Positions 1 through 10,495 are shown, counted from the stretch's first letter. The stretch is DNA of 30,750 bases from Candidatus Avelusimicrobium faecicola (GCA_900540405.1 UQFW01000009.1:1-30750); one strand, 5' to 3'. Translations and numbers: made by a program. Notes: generated from the letters alone by a model not told the origin.

Positions 1-1
1 C

Positions 2-898
2 CGCGGCGGTAAAGGGATTATCGGCGGTAAAACGAAAGAAGAAGACTTTATGGAACACCTGTTCGTCACGTCTTCCCACGCCACTATTTTAATGTTCACC
101 AACCGCGGCCGCGTGTTTGCGTTGCGCGCGTTTGAAATCCCCGAAGGCAACCGTATGTCCAAGGGTAAAGCCATTGTGAACCTCTTGCAATTAGTGGGCG
201 AGGAAAAAGTGACCTCTGCCGTGTCCATTGATAATTTTGACCCGAAACATTGTGAAAATACCTTCCTGACGATGTGTACGCGCTATGGCTCCATTAAGCG
301 TGTAGCGTTGGAAGAATTTGCCAACATCCGCAAAACGGGTATTATTGCCATGGGCCTGGAAGAAGGCGACGTGCTGACCAGTGTGCAAACCACGCACGGT
401 ACGTCGGACATTATCGTAGCCACCAAGAACGGCAAATCCATCCGCTTTGACGAAAACCAAGTGCGCGCCATGGGCCGCCCGGCCAAGGGTGTACGCGCTA
501 TCAGCCTGATGGAAGGCGACGTGGTGGTTGGTATGGAACAAGCCCCCAACGATGCCCCGCAGCCGGATGTGTTATCCGTATGCGAAAACGGCTTCGGCAA
601 ACGCACGGAATTTAGCGAATACAAACGCCAAAACCGCGGCGGTATGGGTGTAATTACCATTAAAACCAGCGAACGCAACGGCAAAGTAGTAGGCATTAAG
701 TTGGTGGACGAATCCAAAGACTTAATGATTGTGACCGAAAAAGGCATGACCATCCGCGTACGGTGCGAAGACATCCGCTCCGTAGGCCGCAACGCCCAAG
801 GGGTCACGCTGGCTAAGCTGGAACCGGGTGACAAAATTGCCCGTATCGCCCCGGTGGTAAAGGCGGAAGAAGAACAGACGGATTCCAAAGCCGAATAA
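2..898 (+). CDS. gyrA: DNA gyrase subunit A, C-terminal fragment (5' end outside window)
   Basis: Partial gene: the frame is open from base 2 and its start lies upstream of the window. The first codons read RGGKG, the end of the GyrA box (QRRGGKG), which separates GyrA from its paralogue ParC. What follows is about 280 residues of beta-pinwheel DNA-wrapping domain, with repeated blade motifs such as GRVFALRAFEIPEG, GRPAKGVRAI and VGRNAQGVTL. The protein ends in an acidic tail (KAEEEQTDSKAE). GyrA pairs with GyrB to introduce negative supercoils in an ATP-dependent way; this part wraps the DNA. The catalytic tyrosine domain is not visible. A strong terminator follows, so this is the end of its transcript. 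The call is secure because of the box plus the pinwheel pattern. Confidence 0.95.
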   Translation, partial: RGGKGIIGGKTKEEDFMEHLFVTSSHATILMFTNRGRVFALRAFEIPEGNRMSKGKAIVNLLQLVGEEKVTSAVSIDNFDPKHCENTFLTMCTRYGSIKRVALEEFANIRKTGIIAMGLEEGDVLTSVQTTHGTSDIIVATKNGKSIRFDENQVRAMGRPAKGVRAISLMEGDVVVGMEQAPNDAPQPDVLSVCENGFGKRTEFSEYKRQNRGGMGVITIKTSERNGKVVGIKLVDESKDLMIVTEKGMTIRVRCEDIRSVGRNAQGVTLAKLEPGDKIARIAPVVKAEEEQTDSKAE

Positions 899-921
899 CC
901 ACCTGTAAGTGTTTTATAACT

Positions 922-956
922 CCCCGCCGGTGTAGTTTAAGCCGGCGGGGTTTTTT
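922..956 (+). terminator. Intrinsic terminator after gyrA
   Basis: A perfect 9-bp inverted repeat (CCCCGCCGG at 922-930, CCGGCGGGG at 942-950) with an 11-base loop is followed directly by six T. This is a classic rho-independent terminator 24 bases after the gyrA stop. Confidence 0.93.
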
Positions 957-1035
957 ATGGTATTTATAGGGGGGAATAAAAAGGGTTAGTAAAAAGGTTT
1001 ATACCTGGTAGATAAAATGTTGTATTGTAAAAATA

Positions 1036-1051
1036 TTTACTGGGCGGTAAA
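1036..1051. promoter_or_regulatory. Palindrome TTTAC-N6-GTAAA upstream of the GH13 gene
   Basis: A 5+5 inverted repeat lies 57 bases before the chosen start of the amylase-family gene, in an AT-rich stretch that should hold its promoter. Its size and place suit an operator or an mRNA-leader hairpin. I cannot tell which, and no regulator gene is nearby. Confidence 0.3.
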
Positions 1052-1108
1052 AAAATGTTTACAAACTTGCGGAAAAAGTGCTATAAAAATAACAGGGAGT
1101 CTATAAAT

Positions 1109-2566
1109 ATGCGAACAAATCCTCATATCTTGGAAATTAACACACGCGCGTGGATGAAGCGTTTGGAACGCCGCCACGGACAAAAATTCACCCTGGACCA
1201 AATCCCGGACAATTACTGGACGGAAATAAAGGCCCTGGGGTTTGATGCTGTATGGTTAATGGGCGTATGGAAACATAGCCCCAAAGCAACGGAAATTGCC
1301 CGCACGCACCCGGACGTTGTGGAAGCGGTACGGAAGATAGAACCCAACTTTGACCCCCAAGATATTGTCGCCTCCCCGTACGCTATTATGGAATATGTGG
1401 TGGATGATCCCCTGGGCGGCCCGGAAAGCCTTAAAAAATTGCGGGCCAAATTAAACGGTATAGGGATTGCGGTATTTTTGGATTTTGTAGGCAACCACAC
1501 CGCCATAGATGCGCCCACGGTGGAAACAGACCCGGATTTGTACATCAACACCGGCACCGCCCAACCGCACGTTCACGCGGATTGGTTTTTTACCAATAAA
1601 GCCGGGGTGCATATTGCCCACGGGCGTGACCCGTATTTTGCCCCGTGGACGGATACCGCCCAACTGAACTATTTTAACCCTAAAACGCGGCGCTTTATGT
1701 TGGATAACCTGTTGCGCGTGGCCGAACAGTGCGACGGCGTGCGGTGCGATATGGCTATGCTCAGCCTTAATAAAGTCCACCGGGATACCTGGCGTGACTT
1801 TTTAGGGAACGATTTGCCCAAAGAAGAATTTTGGACCCAAGCCTTAAAAGAAGTGCGCGATATTCACCCGGAATTTACTTTTATTGCGGAAGTATACTGG
1901 GGTTTGGAATGGGAAATTCAGGAAATGGGGTTTGATTATACTTACGATAAAGTATTGTATGACCGGCTCCGCTTTTCCAATTCCGAAAACATCAAAGCCC
2001 ATTTGGGGGCGGAACACTTGTTCCAAATGCGCTCTATCCGCTTTACTTCCAACCATGACGAAGAAGAAAGCCTAAAAGCCTTTGGAAAGGAAAAATCCCT
2101 CGCGGCCAGCACCATTATTGCCACGTTGCCCGGCGCGCGGATGTTCTATTTATTCCAACTGTTAGGCCGCCCCGCCCGCCTGCCTATCCAATATGTAAAG
2201 GATTGGTTCACGGTGGATAAAGAGGTAGCCACTTATTACGCCCGGTTGCTGACGATTGCTTCCGCGCCGGAATTTCACGGCGGCCAATGGTCCTTAAAAG
2301 AGGTCCGCGCGCTGAATGATGATTCCTACCGCAACGTGTTGGCCTGGCAGTGGAAACAGCGCAATACCGGCAAAATGGTGGTGATTAATTACAGCGGCCA
2401 ACCCAGCCGGTGCTGTCTGCCTATGAAAGGCTCCGAGGCGCTGAACGGCTCCGTGCGGGAGGAATTTTCCAAACAGCAAATAGAAGTGACCCCGCAAATG
2501 CGTGCGGAAGGTTTTACATTGGAATTAAAACCGTACGAAAGCAAAATCTTCACGTTTTCTTTATAA
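1109..2566 (+). CDS. GH13 alpha-amylase-family glycoside hydrolase/transferase, cytoplasmic
   Basis: A 485-residue protein of the alpha-amylase superfamily. All four conserved GH13 regions are present: I DFVGNH (125-130), II GVRCD with the nucleophile Asp214, III AEV with acid/base Glu261, and IV NHD with transition-state Asp317. It therefore looks catalytically complete and should act on alpha-glucans by a retaining mechanism. There is no signal peptide or carbohydrate-binding module, so it probably works on internal glycogen, maltodextrin or a phosphorylated or trehalose-like sugar. Exact specificity cannot be read from sequence. An in-frame ATG exists at 1055, but ATG 1109 is preferred because GGGAG lies nine bases before it and the fold starts right after it. 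The gene is monocistronic, with terminators on both sides. An actual transferase role is the main alternative. Confidence 0.82.
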   Translation: MRTNPHILEINTRAWMKRLERRHGQKFTLDQIPDNYWTEIKALGFDAVWLMGVWKHSPKATEIARTHPDVVEAVRKIEPNFDPQDIVASPYAIMEYVVDDPLGGPESLKKLRAKLNGIGIAVFLDFVGNHTAIDAPTVETDPDLYINTGTAQPHVHADWFFTNKAGVHIAHGRDPYFAPWTDTAQLNYFNPKTRRFMLDNLLRVAEQCDGVRCDMAMLSLNKVHRDTWRDFLGNDLPKEEFWTQALKEVRDIHPEFTFIAEVYWGLEWEIQEMGFDYTYDKVLYDRLRFSNSENIKAHLGAEHLFQMRSIRFTSNHDEEESLKAFGKEKSLAASTIIATLPGARMFYLFQLLGRPARLPIQYVKDWFTVDKEVATYYARLLTIASAPEFHGGQWSLKEVRALNDDSYRNVLAWQWKQRNTGKMVVINYSGQPSRCCLPMKGSEALNGSVREEFSKQQIEVTPQMRAEGFTLELKPYESKIFTFSL

Positions 2567-2585
2567 AATAAGAAAATGCTTTTGG

Positions 2586-2620
2586 AAAACCCGCCCTGTT
2601 GTGCAGAGCGGGTTTTCATT
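2586..2620 (+). terminator. Intrinsic terminator after the GH13 gene
   Basis: AAAACCCGC (2586-2594) pairs with GCGGGTTTT (2608-2616), and an inner CTG/CAG extends the stem. A T-rich tail follows. It starts 19 bases after the stop codon. Confidence 0.85.
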
Positions 2621-2775
2621 TATTTATGGGTGCCGGGGCACTGGTAGCGGGCGCGTGCCGATACCGGGTTATTTTTATTATTATGGCGGCGGGGGCTTTC
2701 TAACGCAAAAAGCCGTTCCCCTTTTGCCCCATTATTTAATACAATAAAATAGAGCGGTTTGAACAGGCAGAAAGT

Positions 2776-2805
2776 TTGGCTTTTTGCCTCAAATTGTTTT
2801 ATAAT
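2776..2805 (+). promoter_or_regulatory. Probable sigma-70-type promoter of the ATP synthase operon
   Basis: A perfect TATAAT at 2800-2805 is preceded, with an 18-base spacer, by TTGGCT at 2776-2781 (4 of 6 matches to the -35 consensus). A transcript would begin near 2812, about 43 bases before the first atp start codon. The rest of the 2621-2775 spacer shows no gene, only a short GTGCC-GG-GGCAC palindrome and AT-rich sequence. Confidence 0.6.
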
Positions 2806-2817
2806 ATATATATAAAC

Positions 2818-2831
2818 TTACCGCTCGGTAA
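2818..2831 (+). other. Leader hairpin at the 5' end of the predicted atp mRNA
   Basis: TTACC (2818-2822) and GGTAA (2827-2831) form a perfect 5-bp stem with a GCTC loop. It sits just after the predicted transcription start and ten bases before the GGAGG ribosome binding site. It could protect the 5' end, affect initiation or be a protein-binding palindrome; the sequence alone does not decide. Confidence 0.35.
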
Positions 2832-2854
2832 ATTAAAAACGGAGGGCCCTTACC

Positions 2855-3109
2855 GTGGGACCGTTTACCAAGCAAGACCATTTGGAAATCGCCACCCTGG
2901 GGCTGGAGTTTGCCACCGTGGAAGTTTTATGTACGTTAGGCGGTTGGTGGTTGGATAAACGCTGGGGCAGTTTGCCGTGGCTTACGTTAGCCGGGGCGGC
3001 CTTAGGGTTTGCTTGGGGGATGTACCTGGTTGTTAAAGGGGCCCAAACCGGGCAGGAACAAACAAATTTAACTGCGCATAAGGCGGATAAAAAAGATGGA
3101 CGTAGCTGA
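2855..3109 (+). CDS. ATP synthase accessory membrane protein, AtpI/AtpZ family
   Basis: A small 84-residue protein with two hydrophobic helices (about 28-45 and 46-64) joined by the short basic stretch DKRWGS. This is the pattern of the AtpI/AtpZ family that opens many atp operons. Such proteins are thought to help assembly of the c ring or to move Mg2+ or Ca2+; they are not part of the catalytic complex. The start is a GTG at 2855, supported by GGAGG at 2841-2845 nine bases upstream. The 3' end overlaps atpB by 14 bases, which suggests translational coupling. The call rests on size, topology and position more than on a strong motif. Confidence 0.75.
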   Translation: MGPFTKQDHLEIATLGLEFATVEVLCTLGGWWLDKRWGSLPWLTLAGAALGFAWGMYLVVKGAQTGQEQTNLTAHKADKKDGRS

Positions 3110-3857
3110 AATATTATCTCATCACATTTTGGATTCTCACTGGGGGTGGACACTAAACGGTGTTAGCTTGCCTATTACCACGCATACCGTCACCCTGTTA
3201 AGCGTAAGCGTTATTTTGCTGGTGCTTTTGCATTGGATTTCCCGCGGAGGGACTTCCACCCTTAAACGGCTTTTAACGGCCGGGGCGGAGGAATATGTTT
3301 CCTTTATCCGGGACGGCATGGTACTGCCCAATATGGGGGAAGAAGGCAAAGGCTTTTTGCCGTACTTCTGCACTTTATTTTTATTTATTTTGTTTACCAA
3401 CCTGGCGGGGCTGATTCCTAATATGAAAACCGCCACGTCCAACATTTCCGTCAATGCGGCCCTGGCGCTGTGCAGCGGCGGGCTGATTGTGTATTGCGGG
3501 CTTAAATTCCACGGGCTAGTTGGCTTTTTGAAAGGCTTTATCCCTTCCGGCACGCCCGGTTGGTTGGTGCCGCTTATTTTCCCGTTGGAAATTATCAGCA
3601 CGGTAATTAAAGTGGGCGTACTGGCCTTGCGTCTTTTTGCCAATATGTTGGCCGGGCACATGGTGCTGATTAGCCTTTTATTAATGATTTTTATTATTGG
3701 TAAATTAAATGTGGCGGCCGGCGTAGGGGCTGCCGTTCCGGCTATGGGCCTGGAAATTTTTATGACGCTGTTGGAACTGCTGGTGGCTTTTTTGCAGGCT
3801 TATGTATTTACCCTGCTTACCAGTATTTTTGCCGGCTCCGTCATACATACGCATTAA
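3096..3857 (+). CDS. atpB: F0 ATP synthase subunit a
   Basis: A 253-residue integral membrane protein, the stator half of the ion channel that works against the c ring. The signature ALRLFANMLAGH carries the essential arginine at Arg179 (equivalent to E. coli aArg210). Upstream FPLEIIS and downstream FLQAYVFTLL are typical of the last helices. Five to six membrane helices are visible. The start ATG lies inside the end of the preceding atpI/Z gene (14-base overlap). The length is close to the usual 240-270 residues. Confidence 0.96.
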   Translation: MDVAEILSHHILDSHWGWTLNGVSLPITTHTVTLLSVSVILLVLLHWISRGGTSTLKRLLTAGAEEYVSFIRDGMVLPNMGEEGKGFLPYFCTLFLFILFTNLAGLIPNMKTATSNISVNAALALCSGGLIVYCGLKFHGLVGFLKGFIPSGTPGWLVPLIFPLEIISTVIKVGVLALRLFANMLAGHMVLISLLLMIFIIGKLNVAAGVGAAVPAMGLEIFMTLLELLVAFLQAYVFTLLTSIFAGSVIHTH

Positions 3858-3878
3858 TCTAAAAAAATCTATCAACAA

Positions 3879-3890
3879 GGGCTTCGGCCC
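3879..3890 (+). other. UUCG tetraloop hairpin just before atpE
   Basis: GGGC-TTCG-GCCC forms a compact stem closed by the very stable C(UUCG)G loop. It ends five bases before the AGGAGA ribosome binding site of atpE, in the only sizeable spacer (50 bases) in the first half of the operon. No U-run follows, so it is not a terminator. It may block 3'-to-5' decay or mark a processing point that raises c-subunit output; that role is inference. Confidence 0.55.
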
Positions 3891-3907
3891 AAAAAGGAGA
3901 AAAAATT

Positions 3908-4135
3908 ATGGAACTCGCAGCACTTAAATTCATCGCCGCCGGTATTGGTGCCGGTTTAGCCGTTATCGGGGCCGGTTTGGGTTTGGGTAAAATCGGTACC
4001 GCCGCTTTGGAAGGCACCGCCCGCCAACCGGAAGCCGGCAGCGCTATCCGCACGACCATGATTATCATTGCCGCTTTGTTAGAAGGTGCCGCAATGTTTG
4101 GCTTGGTCATCTGCTTGTTGACGATGATTATGTAG
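3908..4135 (+). CDS. atpE: F0 ATP synthase subunit c
   Basis: A 75-residue hairpin of two membrane helices that oligomerises into the rotor ring. Helix 1 carries the glycine-packing run GAGIGAGLAVIGAGLGLG (about 11-28), the polar loop is ARQPEA (38-43), and helix 2 carries the ion-binding carboxylate Glu59 in LLEGAA. The position equivalent to Gln32 of the Na+-type Ilyobacter ring is Leu26. The residues after Glu59 are Gly and Ala rather than Ser and Thr, so the site looks proton-type. The ribosome binding site AGGAGA is one of the strongest in the operon, as expected for a subunit needed in many copies. A UUCG hairpin precedes it. Confidence 0.97.
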   Translation: MELAALKFIAAGIGAGLAVIGAGLGLGKIGTAALEGTARQPEAGSAIRTTMIIIAALLEGAAMFGLVICLLTMIM

Positions 4136-4162
4136 TTTGATTTTTCCTAATATAGGTAAAAT

Positions 4163-4657
4163 ATGCAAGATTTACTAAAACCTGATTACGGGGTGCTGAT
4201 TTTAACTATCTGCAACTTCCTGCTTTTGGTGTTTTTATTAAAAAAATTCGCGTGGAAGGCCATTATCGGCGCGTTAGAAGCCCGCGAAGCCCAAATAAAA
4301 ACCGATAAAGAGCAGGCCGCTGCAGCCCGTGCGCAGGCGGAAGACATTAAAAAAGAATTGGATGCTAAATTAGCGCAAATTTCTTCCGAGGCCGCCCAAA
4401 AGATGCAACAGGCGGTAGCTATGGGTGAAACGCAAAAAAACCAGCTTTTGGCGCAAGCTAAAGAGCAGGCGGAAAACTTAATTGCCCAGGCCAAAGCGCA
4501 AATTCAAGCCGAAAAGGACAAAGCCCTTTCGGACGTGAAAAACCAAATTGTCAGTACCGCCATGCTGGCCGCCGCCAAAGTGGCGCAGCAACAAATTAAC
4601 CAAGAATCGGCCCAGCAGATAGTAGAGCAAGTATTGGCCGAGGTGCAGGGCAAGTAA
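4163..4657 (+). CDS. atpF: F0 ATP synthase subunit b
   Basis: A 164-residue stator stalk protein. One N-terminal membrane helix (about 10-27, GVLILTICNFLLLVFLL) is followed by a long Ala/Glu/Lys/Gln-rich coiled coil to the C terminus. That coil joins the membrane sector to delta and alpha. The start ATG at 4163 has an ATAGG ribosome binding site six bases upstream. Length and layout match the family. Three bases separate its stop from atpH. Confidence 0.95.
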   Translation: MQDLLKPDYGVLILTICNFLLLVFLLKKFAWKAIIGALEAREAQIKTDKEQAAAARAQAEDIKKELDAKLAQISSEAAQKMQQAVAMGETQKNQLLAQAKEQAENLIAQAKAQIQAEKDKALSDVKNQIVSTAMLAAAKVAQQQINQESAQQIVEQVLAEVQGK

Positions 4658-4660
4658 TTT

Positions 4661-5188
4661 ATGAACAGTTCAGACAGAATCTTAGCCCAACGCTACGCCA
4701 AGGCTTACGACGCTTTAGCCACTTCCAACCTGCAGGCCCAGGCCCGCGCCGAGGAATTGGCCGCCGCAAGCCAAGCGTTAGCCGGTGCCCAAGCGTTTAT
4801 GACGGACCCGAACGTATCCGTTCCGGCTAAAACCGGGTTTTTGCGGGAAGCGTTAGTGTCCGCCCCGGCGGCGCAGGCGTTCTTAAATACGCTGGTGCAA
4901 GCCAAACGCTATAACTTGCTCGGGCAAATCGTCCGCGAGGTCAACGCCCTGCTGGACGCCCGGTTGGGCATTATCCGTGCGGAAATTTCTTCCGCAGTGC
5001 CGCTTACGGATGCCTTAAAAGCTCACGCCGAAAGTGTCCTTTCCGCCCGTTATGGCGGCAAGGTGGCCGCCGTATATCATACGGACCCGGCCCTCATCGG
5101 CGGCGTAAAGATTTTGTGCCGGGGGGAACTGATAGACGCAAGCCTCAAGCGGCAGTTTGAAAAAATGCAGGAAGAATTAACCAAATAA
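4661..5188 (+). CDS. atpH: F1 ATP synthase subunit delta
   Basis: A 175-residue soluble peripheral stalk subunit that caps the F1 head and binds subunit b. It begins with the typical ILAQRYAKAYDAL and has the OSCP/delta C-terminal pattern with DPALIGGVKILCRGELIDASL near residues 140-165. It starts three bases after atpF. Only a weak AGGG inside the end of atpF could serve as a ribosome binding site, so its translation may depend on atpF. Confidence 0.94.
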   Translation: MNSSDRILAQRYAKAYDALATSNLQAQARAEELAAASQALAGAQAFMTDPNVSVPAKTGFLREALVSAPAAQAFLNTLVQAKRYNLLGQIVREVNALLDARLGIIRAEISSAVPLTDALKAHAESVLSARYGGKVAAVYHTDPALIGGVKILCRGELIDASLKRQFEKMQEELTK

Positions 5189-5200
5189 ACGGTGTATTTT

Positions 5201-6727
5201 ATGGCAATCAGACCAGAAGAAATAACCAACATTATTAAAGAAAAAATAAGCAAATTTGAAGCGACTGCGGATTTAAGCGAGGTCGGCACCGTTATCCAAG
5301 TGGGTGACGGCATTGCCCGCGTTCACGGCTTAAACAACGTGAAAGCCTCGGAGCTGGTGGACTTTGGCCACGGCGTAAAAGGCATGGCGCTTAACTTGGA
5401 ATACGACAACGTCGGCTGTGTGCTGATGGGGCCGGACCACCTGGTGCAGGAAGGCGACAGCGTCAAACGCACCGGGGAAGTCATCAGCGTACCCGTGAGC
5501 GAAGAAATGATTGGCCGCGTGGTAGACCCGTTGGGTAATGCGCTAGACGGCAAAGGCGCCATTAAAGGCGTTAAAAATATGCCGTTGGACATTGTAGCCC
5601 CCGGCATTATTGACCGCCAGCCGGTCAAACAGCCGTTGCAAACGGGCTTGAAAGCCATTGACGCGCTCGTGCCGATAGGTAAAGGCCAGCGCGAACTGAT
5701 TATCGGCGACCGCCAAACCGGTAAAACGGCTATTGCGGTAGATGCTATCATCAACCAAAAGAACATTCCGGAAGCGGAACGCTGCATTTGTATTTATGTA
5801 GCCGTGGGCCAAAAACAGAGTACGGTAGCCCAAGTAGTCAAAACGCTGACCGATTACGGCGCTATGGATTATACCATTGTGGTATCGGCCACCGCGTCCG
5901 ACCCGGCTTCCTTGCTGTATATCGCGCCGTACGCCGGCTGCGCTATCGGTGAATATTTTATGTGGCAAGGCAAAGACGTGCTGATTGTGTATGACGATTT
6001 GTCCAAGCACGCGCAGGCTTACCGCCAGATGTCCTTGCTGTTGCGCCGTCCGCCAGGCCGCGAAGCCTACCCCGGTGACGTGTTTTACTTGCACTCCAGA
6101 TTGTTGGAACGCGCCTGCAAACTTTCTAAAGAAAACGGCGGCGGCTCCATTACCGCGTTGCCGATTATTGAAACCCAGGCGAACGACGTTTCCGCCTATA
6201 TTCCCACGAACGTAATTTCTATTACGGACGGACAGATTTATTTGGAAAGCAGTTTGTTTTTAAGCGGTGTAAAACCGGCTATTAACGTGGGGCTTTCCGT
6301 TTCCCGCGTGGGGGGCTCGGCCCAGCGCAAGAGTATGCGCAAAGTGGCAGGTACCTTGCGTATTGATATGTCCCAGTATCAGGAATTGGCCGGGTTTGCC
6401 CAGTTCGGCTCTGAGTTGGATAAAGAATCCCAACGGCAAATTGCCCGCGGTAAACGCATGAGCGAACTGCTCAAACAGAACCAGTATTCTCCGTTGCATG
6501 TAGGGGAAGAAGTGCTGGTGCTGTTTGCGGGCGTAAACGGCTATTTGGACAGCGTGGAAGTAGAAGACGTGCGCGAATATGAAAAACAATTACTCGCCTT
6601 TGTCCGCGCGGAACAAAAAAACTTGCTGGATGAATTAAATGCCGCTAACGAGCTGACTAAAGAATTGGAAGAAAAAGTCCGCGCCGCGTTAGATGCGTTT
6701 AAGAACATTTTTAAGGGGAGCAAATAA
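5201..6727 (+). CDS. atpA: F1 ATP synthase subunit alpha
   Basis: A 508-residue non-catalytic nucleotide-binding subunit of the F1 hexamer. Visible motifs are Walker A GDRQTGKT (169-176), Walker B LIVYDD (261-266) and VSRVGGSAQ with the arginine finger Arg369 that reaches into the beta active site. A GTG nine bases upstream is in frame, but ATG 5201 is preferred because [16 protein letters not shown] is the usual alpha N terminus. There is no clear ribosome binding site; the gene follows atpH by 12 bases. It is followed four bases later by an unrelated epimerase rather than directly by atpG, which is unusual. Confidence 0.97.
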   Translation: MAIRPEEITNIIKEKISKFEATADLSEVGTVIQVGDGIARVHGLNNVKASELVDFGHGVKGMALNLEYDNVGCVLMGPDHLVQEGDSVKRTGEVISVPVSEEMIGRVVDPLGNALDGKGAIKGVKNMPLDIVAPGIIDRQPVKQPLQTGLKAIDALVPIGKGQRELIIGDRQTGKTAIAVDAIINQKNIPEAERCICIYVAVGQKQSTVAQVVKTLTDYGAMDYTIVVSATASDPASLLYIAPYAGCAIGEYFMWQGKDVLIVYDDLSKHAQAYRQMSLLLRRPPGREAYPGDVFYLHSRLLERACKLSKENGGGSITALPIIETQANDVSAYIPTNVISITDGQIYLESSLFLSGVKPAINVGLSVSRVGGSAQRKSMRKVAGTLRIDMSQYQELAGFAQFGSELDKESQRQIARGKRMSELLKQNQYSPLHVGEEVLVLFAGVNGYLDSVEVEDVREYEKQLLAFVRAEQKNLLDELNAANELTKELEEKVRAALDAFKNIFKGSK

Positions 6728-6731
6728 TTCC

Positions 6732-7667
6732 ATGGAAACGAAGAAAAAATATTTGGTGACCGGCGGTGCCGGCTTTATCGGCAGTAATATTGCCAAAACC
6801 TTGGAAGCCCAAGGCCATGAAGTGACGGTAATGGACGATTTTTCCAAAAACGGGCACTTCAAAAACCTGATTGGCTTTAAGGGGGATGTAATTGCCGCCG
6901 ATTGCTTTACGTTTATGCCGCGGGATATGTATTTTGATGCCATCTTCCATGAAGCGGCCATCACGGATACTACCGTTATGGACCAAAAAGCCATGATGGA
7001 ACAAAACGTGGAAGCGTTCAAAAACGTGCTTACGTTTGCGGCCGAAAACGAAATTAAAAAAGTCATTTACGCTTCTTCCGCCGCCACCTACGGCAACGGC
7101 CCGGTGCCCAATGTGGAAACGCAACCCACCCACCCGGAAAACGTGTACGGTTTTTCCAAAGTAATTATGGATAACGTAGCCCGCCAGTTTGCGGCCGATA
7201 ACCGCGATATGACCATTATTGGATTACGTTATTTTAACGTATACGGCCCCGGCGAATATTTTAAGGGCAAAATGGCCAGTATGGTTTTCCAACTGTACAA
7301 CCAAATGCGTGAAGGCAAACGCCCCCGCGTGTTCAAAAACGGGGAACAACAGCGCGATTTTGTGTATGTAAAAGATATTGTCAAAATCAATATGTGCGCA
7401 TTACGCAACGGTAAAGAAACGGGCGTTTATAACGCCGCTACCGGCATCCCGCGCGATTATAACGCCATTATTGCCTGCCTGAATAAAGAAATGGGCCTTA
7501 ATTTGGAACCCGAATACATTGATAACCCGTATCCGTTCTTCCAACTTAAAACCCAGGCAGATATGACGAAGTCCGAAAGTAAATTGGGGTATACGCCCGA
7601 TTATACATTGGAAGCCGGTATTGCCGACTATGTAAAAATTTTGAACGAACATTACAACCGGAAATAG
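6732..7667 (+). CDS. NAD(P)-dependent sugar epimerase, ADP-glyceromanno-heptose 6-epimerase (HldD/RfaD)-like
   Basis: A 311-residue short-chain dehydrogenase of the extended (epimerase) type. The Rossmann motif TGGAGFIG is at 10-17, and the Ser of ASSAATYG (114-121) and the YxxxK pair Tyr139/Lys143 form the active site. RYFNVYGPGE, KGKMASMVFQ, RDFVYVKD and LKTQADMT match the HldD pattern, and the length equals that of E. coli HldD (310). HldD inverts C6 of ADP-D-glycero-D-manno-heptose to the L,D form used in LPS core. The gene lies between atpA (four-base gap) and atpG (nine-base gap) with AAGGGGAG at 6713-6720 as ribosome binding site, so it should be made with the ATP synthase. No other heptose gene is in the window, so another UDP- or ADP-sugar substrate remains possible. 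Confidence 0.82.
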   Translation: METKKKYLVTGGAGFIGSNIAKTLEAQGHEVTVMDDFSKNGHFKNLIGFKGDVIAADCFTFMPRDMYFDAIFHEAAITDTTVMDQKAMMEQNVEAFKNVLTFAAENEIKKVIYASSAATYGNGPVPNVETQPTHPENVYGFSKVIMDNVARQFAADNRDMTIIGLRYFNVYGPGEYFKGKMASMVFQLYNQMREGKRPRVFKNGEQQRDFVYVKDIVKINMCALRNGKETGVYNAATGIPRDYNAIIACLNKEMGLNLEPEYIDNPYPFFQLKTQADMTKSESKLGYTPDYTLEAGIADYVKILNEHYNRK

Positions 7668-7676
7668 GAAAAAAGC

Positions 7677-10032
<2,356 letters not shown>

Positions 10033-10040
10033 TTAACTCT

Positions 10041-10451
10041 ATGGCTAAAAAGCTGATTCTAAACTTGATTACGCCGGAAAAACAGCTCATTTCCAACCTG
10101 GAGGTAGATATGGTTATTTTACCTGCCTTGCTGGGGGAAATGGGCGTGTTGCCCGGACACGCCAAAATGATAGTGCAGTTGGGCATGGGCTCACTGCGCT
10201 ATAAACAGGGCGAAAAAGAGCAAGAATTTGCCGCGTTGGGCGGGTTTGTGGAAATCCTGAACGATACGGTAAATGTATTTGCCGAAAGTGCCGGCCTGGC
10301 GGATGAAATTGACGAAGAGGCCGAAGCACAAAAAATCAAGCGCGCCAAAGAAAGTTTAACCAACAAAGACGCGGATATTGATTTTGAATTGGCAGAAATA
10401 GAGCTTAAACAAGCCATTGCCCGCATGAAAGTTAAAAAGCGGCATATTTAA
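10041..10451 (+). CDS. atpC: F1 ATP synthase subunit epsilon
   Basis: A 136-residue last subunit of the operon. The N-terminal beta-sandwich has LNLITPEKQL and GEMGVLPGHAKMI, both diagnostic. The C terminus is a helical hairpin rich in Glu/Lys/Ala that can inhibit or regulate rotation. It starts eight bases after atpD with no clear ribosome binding site, only GAG within the end of atpD. A terminator follows 12 bases after the stop. Confidence 0.94.
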   Translation: MAKKLILNLITPEKQLISNLEVDMVILPALLGEMGVLPGHAKMIVQLGMGSLRYKQGEKEQEFAALGGFVEILNDTVNVFAESAGLADEIDEEAEAQKIKRAKESLTNKDADIDFELAEIELKQAIARMKVKKRHI

Positions 10452-10462
10452 TCAAATAACAA

Positions 10463-10495
10463 CCCCTGCGTGCTTAAAGTGCGCAGGGGCATTTT
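10463..10495 (+). terminator. Intrinsic terminator closing the atp operon
   Basis: CCCCTGCG (10463-10470) pairs with CGCAGGGG (10482-10489) around an 11-base loop. The following U-run is short (ATTTTAA), so read-through into the SPFH gene, which starts 19 bases later, is plausible. Confidence 0.72.

Noticed and set aside
2630..2641. GTGCC-GG-GGCAC palindrome in the spacer before the atp operon
   Set aside because: It is short, lies far from the likely promoter, and has no T-run or repeat partner. It cannot be given a function.
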